Source: Algoriphagus sp. CAU 1675 (GTDB lineage Bacteria; Bacteroidota; Bacteroidia; Cytophagales; Cyclobacteriaceae). From it: 64,000 nucleotides of DNA. The stretch lies in the NCBI RefSeq assembly GCF_029222925.1, contig NZ_JARHUI010000001.1:124986-188985 (forward strand), read 5' to 3'. Numbering within the stretch: position 1 is the first letter of the stretch; the number at the start of each line of letters is the position of its first letter. Shown here one piece after another: positions 19,207 through 28,496 of the stretch. A program made the position numbers and the translations under genes. The notes beneath the pieces were generated by a model. It was not told where the DNA came from. It was given only the letters and a program-made list of their open reading frames with translations, and ran no database searches.

Positions 19207-20580
19207 ATGGCTAAAATCAAAACCTCTTTCTTCTGTCAAAACTGTGGAGCCCAAAGCCCAAAATGGCTTGGAAAATGCCCCGCCTGTGGGGAATGGAACA
19301 CCTATGTAGAAGAAATCATCCAAAAGGAAGAAAGTGGAAAAGGGAGTTGGAAGCCTCAGGGCTCTTCAAGCAAAAAAGCCAGCAGTCCCAAAAAAATAGC
19401 TGAAGTCAAGTATGAGGAACAGGCCCGATGGATCACCGGAGATCCTGAACTGGACCGAGTGCTGGGCGGGGGCATCGTTCCGGGCTCCCTGGTTTTGATT
19501 GGGGGCGAGCCTGGAATCGGCAAATCCACCCTCATGCTTCAAATCGCCCTGACCTTAAAAGGAAGGACCATTTTGTATGTTTCTGGAGAGGAAAGTGAAG
19601 CCCAAATCAAAATGCGGGCAGATCGAATGGAAGCCCAAAATCCGGATTGCTATGTACTCTCCGAAACCAACACCCAACAGATTTTTCAGCAAATCGAAAT
19701 CCTCAAGCCGGATTTCCTGATCATTGACTCGATCCAAACACTCAACAGCCAATATGTAGAATCCGCCGCTGGCTCAGTTTCCCAAGTTCGGGAATGCACT
19801 GCCGAACTCATGAAGTTTGCCAAGGAAACGGGCACTCCGGTTTTTCTAATAGGACATATTACCAAGGACGGATCCATTGCCGGCCCCAAAGTTTTGGAGC
19901 ACATGGTGGATACCGTACTTCAATTCGAGGGAGACCGACATCTTACTTACAGGATTTTAAGAACTTCCAAAAACCGCTTTGGCTCTACCCATGAACTGGG
20001 AATCTATGAAATGAGAGCCGAAGGACTCCGTTCTGTAGCCAACCCATCTGAAATCCTGCTTACCCAGCGTGAAGAAGTGCTCAATGGGGTAGCCATAGGG
20101 GCTATGATGGAAGGAAACCGGCCCTTGCTGATCGAAATCCAATCCTTAGTAAGTCCAGCAACTTACGGAACACCCCAAAGAAGCAGTACAGGACACGATG
20201 CCAAGCGTTTAAACATGCTTCTGGCCGTATTGGAAAAACGAGGAGGCATGCGGGTAGGCAATCAGGATGTTTTTTTGAATGTTGCTGGTGGCCTCCGGGT
20301 AGATGACCCGGCCTTGGACTTAGCTGTTTGTGCCAGTTTGATCTCCAGCTATGAGGACAGCCCTGTTTCGGAACATATTTGCTTTGCAGGAGAAGTCGGG
20401 TTGGGAGGAGAAATCCGGGCGGTTTCACGGATAGAAAACCGGATTGCCGAGGCAGAAAAACTGGGATTTCAGAAAATCGTGGTTTCAAAATATGCCGTCA
20501 AGGGACTTGATTTCAAAAAATTCAAAATCCAAATCATTCCAGTCAGCAAATTGGAGGAAATGTATCAGTTGATATTTTGA
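19207..20580 (+). CDS. radA: DNA repair protein RadA
   Basis: 457 residues, usual length. An N-terminal four-Cys zinc finger (CQNCG ... CPACG), a RecA-like ATPase with Walker A GEPGIGKST and Walker B FLIIDSIQTL, the RadA-specific KNRFG motif, and a C-terminal Lon-protease-like domain. RadA is a DnaB-like helicase that promotes branch migration in recombination. Its position just after polA suggests a small DNA-repair operon. Confidence 0.97.
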   Translation: MAKIKTSFFCQNCGAQSPKWLGKCPACGEWNTYVEEIIQKEESGKGSWKPQGSSSKKASSPKKIAEVKYEEQARWITGDPELDRVLGGGIVPGSLVLIGGEPGIGKSTLMLQIALTLKGRTILYVSGEESEAQIKMRADRMEAQNPDCYVLSETNTQQIFQQIEILKPDFLIIDSIQTLNSQYVESAAGSVSQVRECTAELMKFAKETGTPVFLIGHITKDGSIAGPKVLEHMVDTVLQFEGDRHLTYRILRTSKNRFGSTHELGIYEMRAEGLRSVANPSEILLTQREEVLNGVAIGAMMEGNRPLLIEIQSLVSPATYGTPQRSSTGHDAKRLNMLLAVLEKRGGMRVGNQDVFLNVAGGLRVDDPALDLAVCASLISSYEDSPVSEHICFAGEVGLGGEIRAVSRIENRIAEAEKLGFQKIVVSKYAVKGLDFKKFKIQIIPVSKLEEMYQLIF

Positions 20581-20702
20581 AAAGAGATGGGAAGGGGCTT
20601 TTTCTAATTTAAGAAGCTTAAGATTTAAAAATCCACACAGCATTGAAGAAGGATAAGATTTTGAAGGGATTCCTAAATAAACCAAATGAAAACCCCTGAA
20701 CT

Positions 20703-21071
20703 ATGGCAACCTCAGCTGAGCATGATGCACGTATAGCTAAAATGACTTTCGCATCGGTCTACCCTCATTATCTGGCTAAGGCGGAGAAAAAAGGGAGAAC
20801 AAAAGAAGAACTGGATCGGGTAATAGAATGGCTAGCGGGTTTTGATACAAAAGAAATCCAGAAACTGATAGAGGAAAAGGTAACTTTTGAAACCTTCTTT
20901 GAGAGAGCAAAATTGAACCCCAGCGCCCAACAAATTACCGGAGTGATTTGCGGGTATAGGATAGAAGAAATTCAAACTCCATTAACCAAACAAGTTCGGT
21001 ATTTGGACAAGTTGGTAGACGAATTGGCAAAGGGCTCCAAAAAATATCGTTCGATTTGGGAGAAGGAATGA
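20703..21071 (+). CDS. DUF2200 family protein
   Basis: 122 residues. The N-terminal pattern HDARIAKMTFASVYPHYLAKAEKKGRTKEEL and the C-terminal GVICGYRIEEI ... KLVDELAKGS are typical of DUF2200, cytosolic proteins of unknown role. It starts at the ATG 20703. No operon partner is obvious. Confidence 0.85.
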   Translation: MATSAEHDARIAKMTFASVYPHYLAKAEKKGRTKEELDRVIEWLAGFDTKEIQKLIEEKVTFETFFERAKLNPSAQQITGVICGYRIEEIQTPLTKQVRYLDKLVDELAKGSKKYRSIWEKE

Positions 21072-21178
21072 AAATAACAGATTGGCTAGCTGAAAAACCT
21101 GAATTTGAAGATTGCAAAACGTATCTTGGATAATGGTTAGTGGAAGAAAATATCCTGTCCGGCTAGCCACAAAGTCCA

Positions 21179-21601
21179 ATGAATGAAAATGACATCAGGC
21201 TTTCCTTTAGAAACCGAAAAATAGTCGGGATTACCATTATTTCCCTGATTGCTTTACTCCATATTTTTGGTTTGGGAAGAAAGCTGAATGGCAATCTAAG
21301 CACCCTTTACCTAAGCTATGGCTCAGATCTGATCATGCCATTTGGAATCTATTTTCTACTTTGTATCAGTCAAATTCATATTACAATACTGGAAAAATGG
21401 TATGTGAAAGCTGCTCTGATTTTCGGATTGACCACAGGATTGGAAATTTTACAGTTTTTTGGAATATATGCACTAGGAGCAACATTTGACCCGATGGATA
21501 TTCTTGTATATGCCTTGGGAGTAGGGATTGCCGTAGTGGTTGACAGATTCATATTTGATCGTTTAATTCCCTATTGGAGCATCTCAGACTCCAAACATTA
21601 A
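21179..21601 (+). CDS. VanZ-like integral membrane protein
   Basis: 140 residues with four hydrophobic helices. The segment GLEILQFFGIYALGATFDPMDILVYALG resembles the conserved E-x-x-Q ... D-x-x-D-x-x-x-N/Y region of VanZ-like proteins. Precise function unknown. The next gene (VIT family) starts 11 bases downstream, so the two are probably cotranscribed. Confidence 0.6.
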   Translation: MNENDIRLSFRNRKIVGITIISLIALLHIFGLGRKLNGNLSTLYLSYGSDLIMPFGIYFLLCISQIHITILEKWYVKAALIFGLTTGLEILQFFGIYALGATFDPMDILVYALGVGIAVVVDRFIFDRLIPYWSISDSKH

Positions 21602-21612
21602 CCCACTGAAAA

Positions 21613-22329
21613 ATGAAAAAGGACAAAAGCCATTTGGAGGATTATTTAAGTCCTCATTTTATAACACGAAGCAATTGGCTGAGAGCATCTGTGCTTGGCG
21701 CCAATGATGGAATCTTATCCACAGCCAGTATCGCAATCGGTGTTGCAGCAGCAAGCGATGCACGGGACCCCATATTGTTGGCTACACTAGCAGGTTTGGT
21801 TGCTGGGGCTTTGTCCATGGCTGCAGGGGAATATGTATCCGTAAGCTCTCAAACCGATGTGGAAAGTGCGGATATCGAAAGAGAAAAACAGGAGTTAATC
21901 GATATGCCAGAATTAGAGCTACAGCGGTTAACTGAAATTTATGAACAAAGAGGACTGAAAAAGGAAACAGCCTTACTGGTAGCAAAAGAGTTGACGGAGA
22001 AAGATGCTTTAGCGGCACACGTGCGGGATGAGTTGGGGATCAATGAAATCAGTCAGGCCAAACCGATTGAGGCAGCTTTGGCTTCGGGAGCCTCCTTCAC
22101 CGCCGGGGGGATTCTTCCATTTTTGGTTACGCTCTTGCTTCCTTTAAAAGGGATGGAATATTCCCTTTATGGATCCGCTATATTCTTCTTGATTGTGCTG
22201 GGAGCTATTGCTGCCAAAACCGGTGGATCTAGCATATCAAAGGCAATAATTAGGATTACATTTTGGGGTACAGCGGCTATGGGGCTGACAGCCTTGGTTG
22301 GATACTTTTTTGGAGTCAGTGTCGGTTAA
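21613..22329 (+). CDS. VIT1/CCC1-family Fe/Mn transporter
   Basis: 238 residues. VIT1/CCC1 proteins move Fe(II) or Mn(II) across a membrane. The family start SNWLRASVLGANDGILSTASIAIGVAAAS is present, along with the second-helix motif GLVAGALSMAAGEYVSVSSQ, the Glu-rich cytoplasmic metal-binding loop (about 90-145) and three C-terminal helices. This is the usual length for bacterial members. Confidence 0.9.
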   Translation: MKKDKSHLEDYLSPHFITRSNWLRASVLGANDGILSTASIAIGVAAASDARDPILLATLAGLVAGALSMAAGEYVSVSSQTDVESADIEREKQELIDMPELELQRLTEIYEQRGLKKETALLVAKELTEKDALAAHVRDELGINEISQAKPIEAALASGASFTAGGILPFLVTLLLPLKGMEYSLYGSAIFFLIVLGAIAAKTGGSSISKAIIRITFWGTAAMGLTALVGYFFGVSVG

Positions 22330-22367
22330 AATTTTAAATCCTTAAAAACCGATGTCTGTTTGATTGA

Positions 22368-22962
22368 TCCGAATTGGTGAAAAACAACTCTACAAATCTC
22401 CAAACCAAAACTCCCAGTGTTTACCACTTGGAAATGGGGGAGCATACCGGCACCCACGTAGATGCGCTCAACCATTTGGGAAGACAATTTGCCGGGCAAT
22501 TAGACAGCATGCCGCTGTCCATGTTTTATACAGAAGGGATTTTGTCTGGATTTTTCACACAAAAAACTTAAAGATTTGATAGAGCCCGAGGAAATGGAAC
22601 AGGTTTGCCAGCAGGCCAAAGTCGAAATTCACCAAGGGGACACTGTTTTGATTCGGACTGATCATTTTAGCAGGCATTTTGGAACAGAAAACTGGGGAAA
22701 TGGACCGGGAATTTCCACTGCAGCGGCACGCTGGTTGAGAGCAAAGAAAATAGCTGCATTTGGAGTGGAGACCATGTCTCCGGGGATTCCAAAAATCTCA
22801 AACAAAGAAGTCCATTTGATCTGTGGGGAAATGGGCTTTACCCATTACGAAAACTTGATCAATTTGGACCCTCTCACTGGAATAGGACGTTTCCGTTTTA
22901 TTGCTTTGCCCTTAAAAATCCGAGGGGGAACCGGCTCTCCGGTCCGGGCGATTCTTAATTAA
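22368..22962 (+). pseudogene. Cyclase / kynurenine-formamidase-like gene, truncated and frameshifted
   Basis: Two fragments of one cyclase-family protein. The first, in frame from about 22368, carries the metal motif HTGTHVDALNHLG and reads to a TAA at 22569. The second, from about 22561 in the +1 frame (KLKDLIEPEEMEQ...), continues through GDTVLIRTDHFS, GPGISTAAARWL, FGVETMSP and IALPLKIRGGTGSPVRA to the normal C-terminus at 22962. The shift lies at or near the A6 run 22561-22566. The expected ~50 N-terminal residues before HTGTH are also missing: only an out-of-frame ATG with an early TGA is found at 22352. Both defects point to decay; a sequencing error alone would not explain the missing start. 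Confidence 0.8.
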
Positions 22963-23118
22963 AATCATACGGGGAAAGAAACTTTCTAGAAATTCCAATC
23001 ATTCAGAGTAGATATTTCTATTTGGAAAATCGATTTTTAACTTAGGATTTAAGCTCAAGACCAAATAACAAATAAATACGCGCCTTCGGTAATTACCCTT
23101 CTAATAAATGGGCCCCAT

Positions 23119-23601
23119 ATGAACATTAGAAAAGCCTCTCCTTCAGACTACGACTCCATTTGGGAGATTTTTTCTGAGGTGATCCAAAAAGGGGACACGT
23201 ATGTTTTCGACCCCAACACTCCCAAATCCGAACTGCAAAAACATTGGTTTGCCGATTATATGGACACTTTTGTGGCGGAGGAGAATGGACAAATTCTAGG
23301 AACCTATATTCTGAAGCCTAACCAACTTGGACTGGGAAATCATATAGCCAATTGCAGTTATATGGTAAGGTCAAAAGCCCAGGGAAAAGGAATTGGAACT
23401 GCCCTTTGTGAGCATTCCATCCAGTTTGCCAAAGAAAGTGGATACTTTGGGATCCAGTTCAATATAGTAGTCAGTACCAATACCAGAGCAGTAGACTTAT
23501 GGACAAAATTCGGGTTTCAAATCATTGGTACTACACCCAAAGGATTCAGGCATTCCAAATTTGGGCTGGTAGACACGTATATCATGTTCAAAGAATTATA
23601 A
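23119..23601 (+). CDS. GNAT-family N-acetyltransferase
   Basis: 160 residues, a complete GNAT fold. The acetyl-CoA loop is SKAQGKGIGTALCEHS (Q/R-x-x-G-x-G/A signature), followed by the NTRAVDLWTKFGFQIIGTTP strand-helix typical of the family. The N-terminal RKASPSDYDSIWEIFSEVI also fits. Substrate unknown. Single gene with 155 bases of non-coding DNA before it. Confidence 0.88.
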   Translation: MNIRKASPSDYDSIWEIFSEVIQKGDTYVFDPNTPKSELQKHWFADYMDTFVAEENGQILGTYILKPNQLGLGNHIANCSYMVRSKAQGKGIGTALCEHSIQFAKESGYFGIQFNIVVSTNTRAVDLWTKFGFQIIGTTPKGFRHSKFGLVDTYIMFKEL

Positions 23602-23653
23602 TCCCCATTGCTAGTAATTTAAGGGCCCGAGTTTCCACATTATCTTTCAGTCC

Positions 23654-24274
23654 ATGAACCCAAAAGTCGATCTGTATTTCATTGAAGGCTGTGGCCGGTG
23701 CAAACTAGGGGGTACACCCCAGTGTAAAGTTCACACTTGGGAGGATGAATTACAGGAGCTGAGAAGTATTATTCTTGAAACTGGACTCAATGAGGAACTG
23801 AAGTGGAGTGTTCCCTGCTACACTTTTCAGGGAAAAAACTTACTTCTACTGGCGGCCTTTAAAGAGTACTGTGCCCTGAGTTTTTTTAAGGGCTCTTTGC
23901 TTAAAGACGAAAAGAAACTCCTCCACCAGCCAGGAGAAAATTCCCAAGCTACTCGGCAGTTCAGATTTACCCAACTCGGTGAGATCCAAGAGATGGAATC
24001 AATCCTAAAGGCTTATATCCAAGAAGCCAAAGAGCTAGAAAAAGCAGGATTGAAAGTGGATTTTAAGGAGAAAAAGGCACTTGTTTTTCCAGATGAACTT
24101 CTTCAGAAGTTCGAAGAAAACCCGGTGTTGAAAAGAGCTTTTGAGGCTTTGACTCCAGGGAGACAAAGGGCCTATACCCTTTATTTTTCTGCTGCTAAAC
24201 AATCCAAAACAAGAGCATCAAGAATAGAAAAGTGTATTCCCCAGATTTTTGAAGGAAAAGGGCTTAACGAATAA
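23654..24274 (+). CDS. YdeI/OmpD-associated (DUF1801-like) protein
   Basis: 206 residues. A DUF1801-like core (EELKWSVPCYTFQGKNLLLLAAFKEYCALSFFKGSLL in pattern) is followed by the YdeI-type C-terminus (ALTPGRQRAYTLYFSAAKQSKTRASRIEKC). The N-terminus has a small Cys cluster (CGRCKLGG ... CKVH) that could bind a metal. Such proteins are cytosolic and poorly characterised. Confidence 0.8.
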   Translation: MNPKVDLYFIEGCGRCKLGGTPQCKVHTWEDELQELRSIILETGLNEELKWSVPCYTFQGKNLLLLAAFKEYCALSFFKGSLLKDEKKLLHQPGENSQATRQFRFTQLGEIQEMESILKAYIQEAKELEKAGLKVDFKEKKALVFPDELLQKFEENPVLKRAFEALTPGRQRAYTLYFSAAKQSKTRASRIEKCIPQIFEGKGLNE

Positions 24275-24417
24275 GACCCAGTTTTTGGGATAACTAGACT
24301 AGGTAGCTGCATTCTAAATTTTCTAATTTTAACATTAGTATTTAGCTAAAAATCAGTACATTAAAGTTTCCCAACTATTGTTTAGACTGATCTTTTCACT
24401 CCCAAAACTATATACGC

Positions 24418-25401
24418 ATGATCAGGAAAATTTTAACAGGGCTTGTACTGTTCGTACTTGTCCTTGGCTTGGGATTGATTATTCTAGCTCAAACCCGTTA
24501 TGACCGTACTTTCGAGGCTCCCTATCCGGATATTAGGGCCAGCACCGATTCCGCCTTAATTGCCCGTGGCAAATACCTGGTTTATGGCCCTTCTCACTGT
24601 GCACATTGCCATTCCCCCATGGAGAACATCGCATTAGTTGATCAAGGTGAAATCACTCCTCTTAGTGGCGGATTCAATTTTGAACTCCCCATTGGTACCG
24701 TCTATTCCCCAAATATCACCCCAGATCCAGAAACAGGTATCGGAAACTATACCGATGGGGAACTGGCCCGAGTTCTTCGGTATGGGGTCAAAAAAAATGG
24801 CCAGGCTTTGATGGATTTCATGCCCTTCTATGATATGAGCGAATACGATATTACCGCTATCATTTCATTTCTGAGAAGCCAAAGCCCTATCAAAAACGAA
24901 AGGCCAAACCATGAGTTTAATCTGCTTGGAAAATTGGTTTTTGCCCTGGCCATCCAGCCTCAGGGTGACGGGGATGTCCCACCTACTCCTGCTGCTGAAC
25001 CGACAGTTGAATACGGAAAATACTTGGTCAATACTGTGGCAAACTGTAAAGGCTGTCATACACAACGGAATATGGCTACTGGAGCCTACACTGCTCCGGA
25101 CCTGTCTGGGGGTGCTCCCTTTGAATACATCACCGACGAAGGAAAAATTGACTTCAACCAGTATTTCCTTACCCCAAACCTGACTCCTGATCCTGAAACC
25201 GGAAGGCTTGAAGGGTGGACCGAGGAAACCTTTATCAACCGCTTCCGACAAGGAAAGTTAATTACTGGAAGCCCCATGCCTTGGGGTCCTTTCACTCGAA
25301 TGAGTGACTTGGAGCTTTCTGCGATTTTTAAATACCTCCAATCTTTGCCACCCATTAAGAATCCTGTTCCTCTAGGAGTACAGCAAGTGAACGCAGAATA
25401 A
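24418..25401 (+). CDS. Di-haem c-type cytochrome, membrane-anchored
   Basis: 327 residues with an N-terminal membrane helix (about 5-24) and two cytochrome c domains. Haem motifs are CAHCH (61-65) and CKGCH (about 205). Each domain has the later Met-containing loop (FMPFYDMSEYDITAIISFL and SPMPWGPFTRMSDLELSAIFKYL patterns). The layout resembles cytochrome subunits of periplasmic dehydrogenases, but no dehydrogenase gene is adjacent, so the electron donor is unknown. Confidence 0.88.
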   Translation: MIRKILTGLVLFVLVLGLGLIILAQTRYDRTFEAPYPDIRASTDSALIARGKYLVYGPSHCAHCHSPMENIALVDQGEITPLSGGFNFELPIGTVYSPNITPDPETGIGNYTDGELARVLRYGVKKNGQALMDFMPFYDMSEYDITAIISFLRSQSPIKNERPNHEFNLLGKLVFALAIQPQGDGDVPPTPAAEPTVEYGKYLVNTVANCKGCHTQRNMATGAYTAPDLSGGAPFEYITDEGKIDFNQYFLTPNLTPDPETGRLEGWTEETFINRFRQGKLITGSPMPWGPFTRMSDLELSAIFKYLQSLPPIKNPVPLGVQQVNAE

Positions 25402-25441
25402 GCTATTTGAAAAGAGGAGAGAAAAATCAAAATACCGATAA

Positions 25442-25957
25442 ATGAAAATCGAATTGCTGAAAGGAGATATTACCCAGCTAGAAGTAGATGCCATAGTCAA
25501 TGCTGCCAATTCCTCCTTATTGGGAGGAGGGGGTGTTGACGGTGCCATCCACCGGGCCGGGGGACCAGAAATACTCAAGGAATGCCAGGCTATCAGAGAC
25601 CGACAGGGAGGATGTGAAGCAGGAGAAGCTGTCATCACGGGCGGAGGTAAGCTGAAGGCCCGATATGTCATCCACACCGTGGGTCCCGTTTGGCAAGGAG
25701 GTCATGCACAGGAGGCCGAAAAACTGAGACTTTGCTATCTAAATTCCCTCAAAATCGCCAGTGAACATCAGGTAAAAACCATTGCCTTCCCCAATATCAG
25801 CACCGGGATTTTTGGCTATCCTTTGGCTGAGGCTGCAGACATAGCCATTCAGACTGTTCGAGATGCCAAGTTCCCTGAGATCGAAAAAGTGCTTTTCGTC
25901 TGCTACAATGATGAAAATTACAGGCTTTATCAGGAGCGCTTGGACAAACCAAACTGA
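25442..25957 (+). CDS. Macro-domain O-acetyl-ADP-ribose deacetylase
   Basis: 171 residues, a single macro domain of the YmdB/MacroD type. Visible: [23 protein letters not shown] (ADP-ribose binding, with catalytic-region Asn and Asp), [24 protein letters not shown], and the distal phosphate loop [12 protein letters not shown]. It hydrolyses O-acetyl-ADP-ribose and may reverse mono-ADP-ribosylation. Confidence 0.93.
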   Translation: MKIELLKGDITQLEVDAIVNAANSSLLGGGGVDGAIHRAGGPEILKECQAIRDRQGGCEAGEAVITGGGKLKARYVIHTVGPVWQGGHAQEAEKLRLCYLNSLKIASEHQVKTIAFPNISTGIFGYPLAEAADIAIQTVRDAKFPEIEKVLFVCYNDENYRLYQERLDKPN

Positions 25958-26147
25958 ATTTCTTCAATGCCGATAAAGCCGGAAATTTGGAATTGAATAC
26001 TTTTTCTTCTCTTTTCTGGCTTGTAGTCTTCACATCATCTCAATACCTTAGAACGACTTCGGGTTTTCTGGCTTTTGGAACAAACTAGCATTCCTTTTTC
26101 CAAACAGTTTTGGATTTCCTCGCATAAATGAATATCACCCTTACACA

Positions 26148-27107
26148 ATGGAAAAAATCAAGGTATCAACCGCACAGTTTGAGAACAAAAGCGGAGACAA
26201 GGCATATAATCTTTCTGTCATTGAAAAACTGTCCAGAGATGCAGCATTAGAAGGTTCTCAAGTCATTGCCTTTCATGAATGTTCCATCACCGGCTATACA
26301 TTTGCCAGGCATCTTTCTAGAGAACAGTTGTTGGATTTGGCGGAATTTATTCCCGAGGGGGAAAGCATACAAAGGCTTCAGGAAATTGCGGAAAAGTATA
26401 ATATAACCGTGATGGCAGGCCTGTTTGAAAAAGATAAAGAAGACAAACTCTACAAAGCCTATGTCTGCGTGGACAAAGGAGGTTTGGTGGCGAAATACAG
26501 AAAGCTGCATCCCTTTATCAATCCCCATCTTACTCCGGGAAAGGAGTATTGCATCTTTGACCTCCATGGCTGGAAATGCGGTATACTGATTTGCTATGAC
26601 AACAACATCATTGAGAATGTCAGGGCAACCCGCTTGCTGGGTGCACAAATCATTTTTATGCCTCATGTAACTATGTGTACTCCATCGACGAGACCGGGGG
26701 CAGGCTTTGTGGATTCCAAACTCTGGGAAAACCGTGAAATGGATCCAACTTCTCTTCGTTTGGAATTTGACGGAATGAAAGGAAGAGATTGGTTGATGAA
26801 ATGGCTTCCTTCGAGAGCCTATGACAATGCTGTTTATGTAGTTTTTTCAAACCCAATTGGCATGGACGATGATCAACTGAAAAACGGCTGTTCCATGATC
26901 CTAGATCCATACGGAGACATCTTGGCTGAATGCCGAACCTTGGGTGATGACTACGTCAGCAGCACTCTTTTTCCGGAAAAGCTCAAACTTGCAGGAGGAT
27001 ATCGGTACATTCAAGCAAGAAGACCGGATTTATATAGGAACATTTTGGGTCAGGAACACCAATCGGAGCAAAAGGTGGTCTGGCTTTCTCCTGATACTAA
27101 TCAATAG
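26148..27107 (+). CDS. Nitrilase-superfamily carbon-nitrogen hydrolase
   Basis: 319 residues with the full catalytic triad: Glu44 (HECSITGY), Lys119 (KYRKLHP) and Cys149 (GILICYDNN). The DN after the Cys and the long C-terminal part (GRDWLMKWLPSRAYDNAVYVVFSNPIG) fit the amidase or carbamoylase branch rather than true nitrilases. Substrate not assignable. It is followed 35 bases later by an MFS transporter on the same strand, which could supply its substrate. Confidence 0.87.
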   Translation: MEKIKVSTAQFENKSGDKAYNLSVIEKLSRDAALEGSQVIAFHECSITGYTFARHLSREQLLDLAEFIPEGESIQRLQEIAEKYNITVMAGLFEKDKEDKLYKAYVCVDKGGLVAKYRKLHPFINPHLTPGKEYCIFDLHGWKCGILICYDNNIIENVRATRLLGAQIIFMPHVTMCTPSTRPGAGFVDSKLWENREMDPTSLRLEFDGMKGRDWLMKWLPSRAYDNAVYVVFSNPIGMDDDQLKNGCSMILDPYGDILAECRTLGDDYVSSTLFPEKLKLAGGYRYIQARRPDLYRNILGQEHQSEQKVVWLSPDTNQ

Positions 27108-27142
27108 GTTACGGCTCTTTTGAAAAATACAACCTGAAGGCA

Positions 27143-28339
27143 ATGAAAAAAGCCCAATTATTCGGCCTGGACAAAAATGTCTTTTTTACAGGACTGATAA
27201 GCTTTTTCACGGACACTTCCACCAAAATGGTATACAGTGTGATGCCGCTTTTTCTCCTTTCACTCGGAGCGTCCAAAACCTCGATTTCCCTGATCGAGGG
27301 AGTAGCTGAAAGTACCGCATCACTTCTAAAAGCATTTTCTGGTTACTGGAGCGACAAGATTGGCAAAAACAAGCCTTTCATGGTCATAGGCTATGGACTC
27401 ACGGCCCTGATCACCCCGATCTATTCCCGGGCGACGGCCCCAATTCAGATCTTATTACTGAGGTTTTTTGAACGTATCGGCAAAGGCCTGAGAACGGCCC
27501 CAAGAGACAGTCTCATCAGTGCTTCTGTAAAAAATCATGAGGCTGGAAAAAACTTCGGATTCCACAAAGCCATGGACAACAGCGGAGCGATTTTAGGTCC
27601 TTTAATTGCATTTGTACTCCTTTATTTCTTTCCCTTGGATTATTCGGAAATTTTTTTGGTAGCGACAATTCCGGCACTTTTGGGATTGTTGTCCATTGTT
27701 CTTTTCATCAGGGAAGCCCGCAAACCCTCCCACACAAAGCCTGAAAAATTTCGTTTCAGGCAATTGCCGAGGCGTTATTATTTTTTTCTCCTGATCATAT
27801 TTGTCTTTACCCTGGGAAATTCGGCAGATGCATTGCTTCTGGTCAAAACTACCGAAACAGGAATTGATCAGGCATACATCCCATTTGTATATATGATTTT
27901 CAATTTAGTCTCCGTCTTTCTGGCAATTCCGATTGGGAAGATTTCAGATAAAATCGGTCGGGAAAAACTGATCATCGCCGGATTTCTGGTTTATGCCATC
28001 ACCTATTTCTCCTTCGGTAGATTCAATAGTCTTGGTGTTTTTATCCCGCTTTTTATCCTATATGGTCTCTACAGTGCCCTTACGGAAAGCAGTCAAAAGG
28101 CCTTTGTTTCCGATATAGTAAGCCCCGAAGTAAAAGGTACCGGTTACGGAATCTATCATTCAGTACTGGGCATAACGCTATTACCTGCCAACCTGATTGC
28201 TGGCTTGCTCTATGATAAGGTAGATTCCAGTGCTCCATTTTACTTTGGCTCTTCCATGGCAATCTTAGCATCTTTACTGATGGTAGTATTTACTTTAAAA
28301 GTGGGAAAGAAGCCCCATTCATCCCTTGAACTTTGTTGA
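27143..28339 (+). CDS. MFS transporter
   Basis: 398 residues with about 12 hydrophobic segments. The cytoplasmic loop 2-3 motif is present (SGYWSDKIGKNKPFMVIGYG, G-x-x-x-D-x-x-G-R/K-K like), and its repeat in the second half reads GKISDKIGREKLIIAG. Loop RIGKGLRTAPRDSLISASV resembles the branch of MFS proteins often annotated as general multidrug or metabolite exporters. Substrate unknown. Confidence 0.88.
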   Translation: MKKAQLFGLDKNVFFTGLISFFTDTSTKMVYSVMPLFLLSLGASKTSISLIEGVAESTASLLKAFSGYWSDKIGKNKPFMVIGYGLTALITPIYSRATAPIQILLLRFFERIGKGLRTAPRDSLISASVKNHEAGKNFGFHKAMDNSGAILGPLIAFVLLYFFPLDYSEIFLVATIPALLGLLSIVLFIREARKPSHTKPEKFRFRQLPRRYYFFLLIIFVFTLGNSADALLLVKTTETGIDQAYIPFVYMIFNLVSVFLAIPIGKISDKIGREKLIIAGFLVYAITYFSFGRFNSLGVFIPLFILYGLYSALTESSQKAFVSDIVSPEVKGTGYGIYHSVLGITLLPANLIAGLLYDKVDSSAPFYFGSSMAILASLLMVVFTLKVGKKPHSSLELC

Positions 28340-28496
28340 CGAAATCCTCCTATTTTAATTGGAAAAACCTACTTTTTTAAAAGATAAAATGGTTAACTTC
28401 CCAAAGGAGGCGAAGCTGAATCCATTCTGCTAAATGGAATCAAATTTTCATTTTTAGGAAGATTCGGCAGGTAGTTCACATCAATTTTCTACTTAC

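Noticed and set aside
21068..21133. 21-codon ATG frame overlapping the DUF2200 stop
   Set aside because: Too short, no motif, and no supporting context; listed only because the ATGA overlap looks like coupling.
22364..22579. Open frame of 71 codons overlapping the cyclase pseudogene
   Set aside because: It is in a different frame from both recognisable cyclase fragments and has no protein-like pattern; it is a by-product of the decayed gene.
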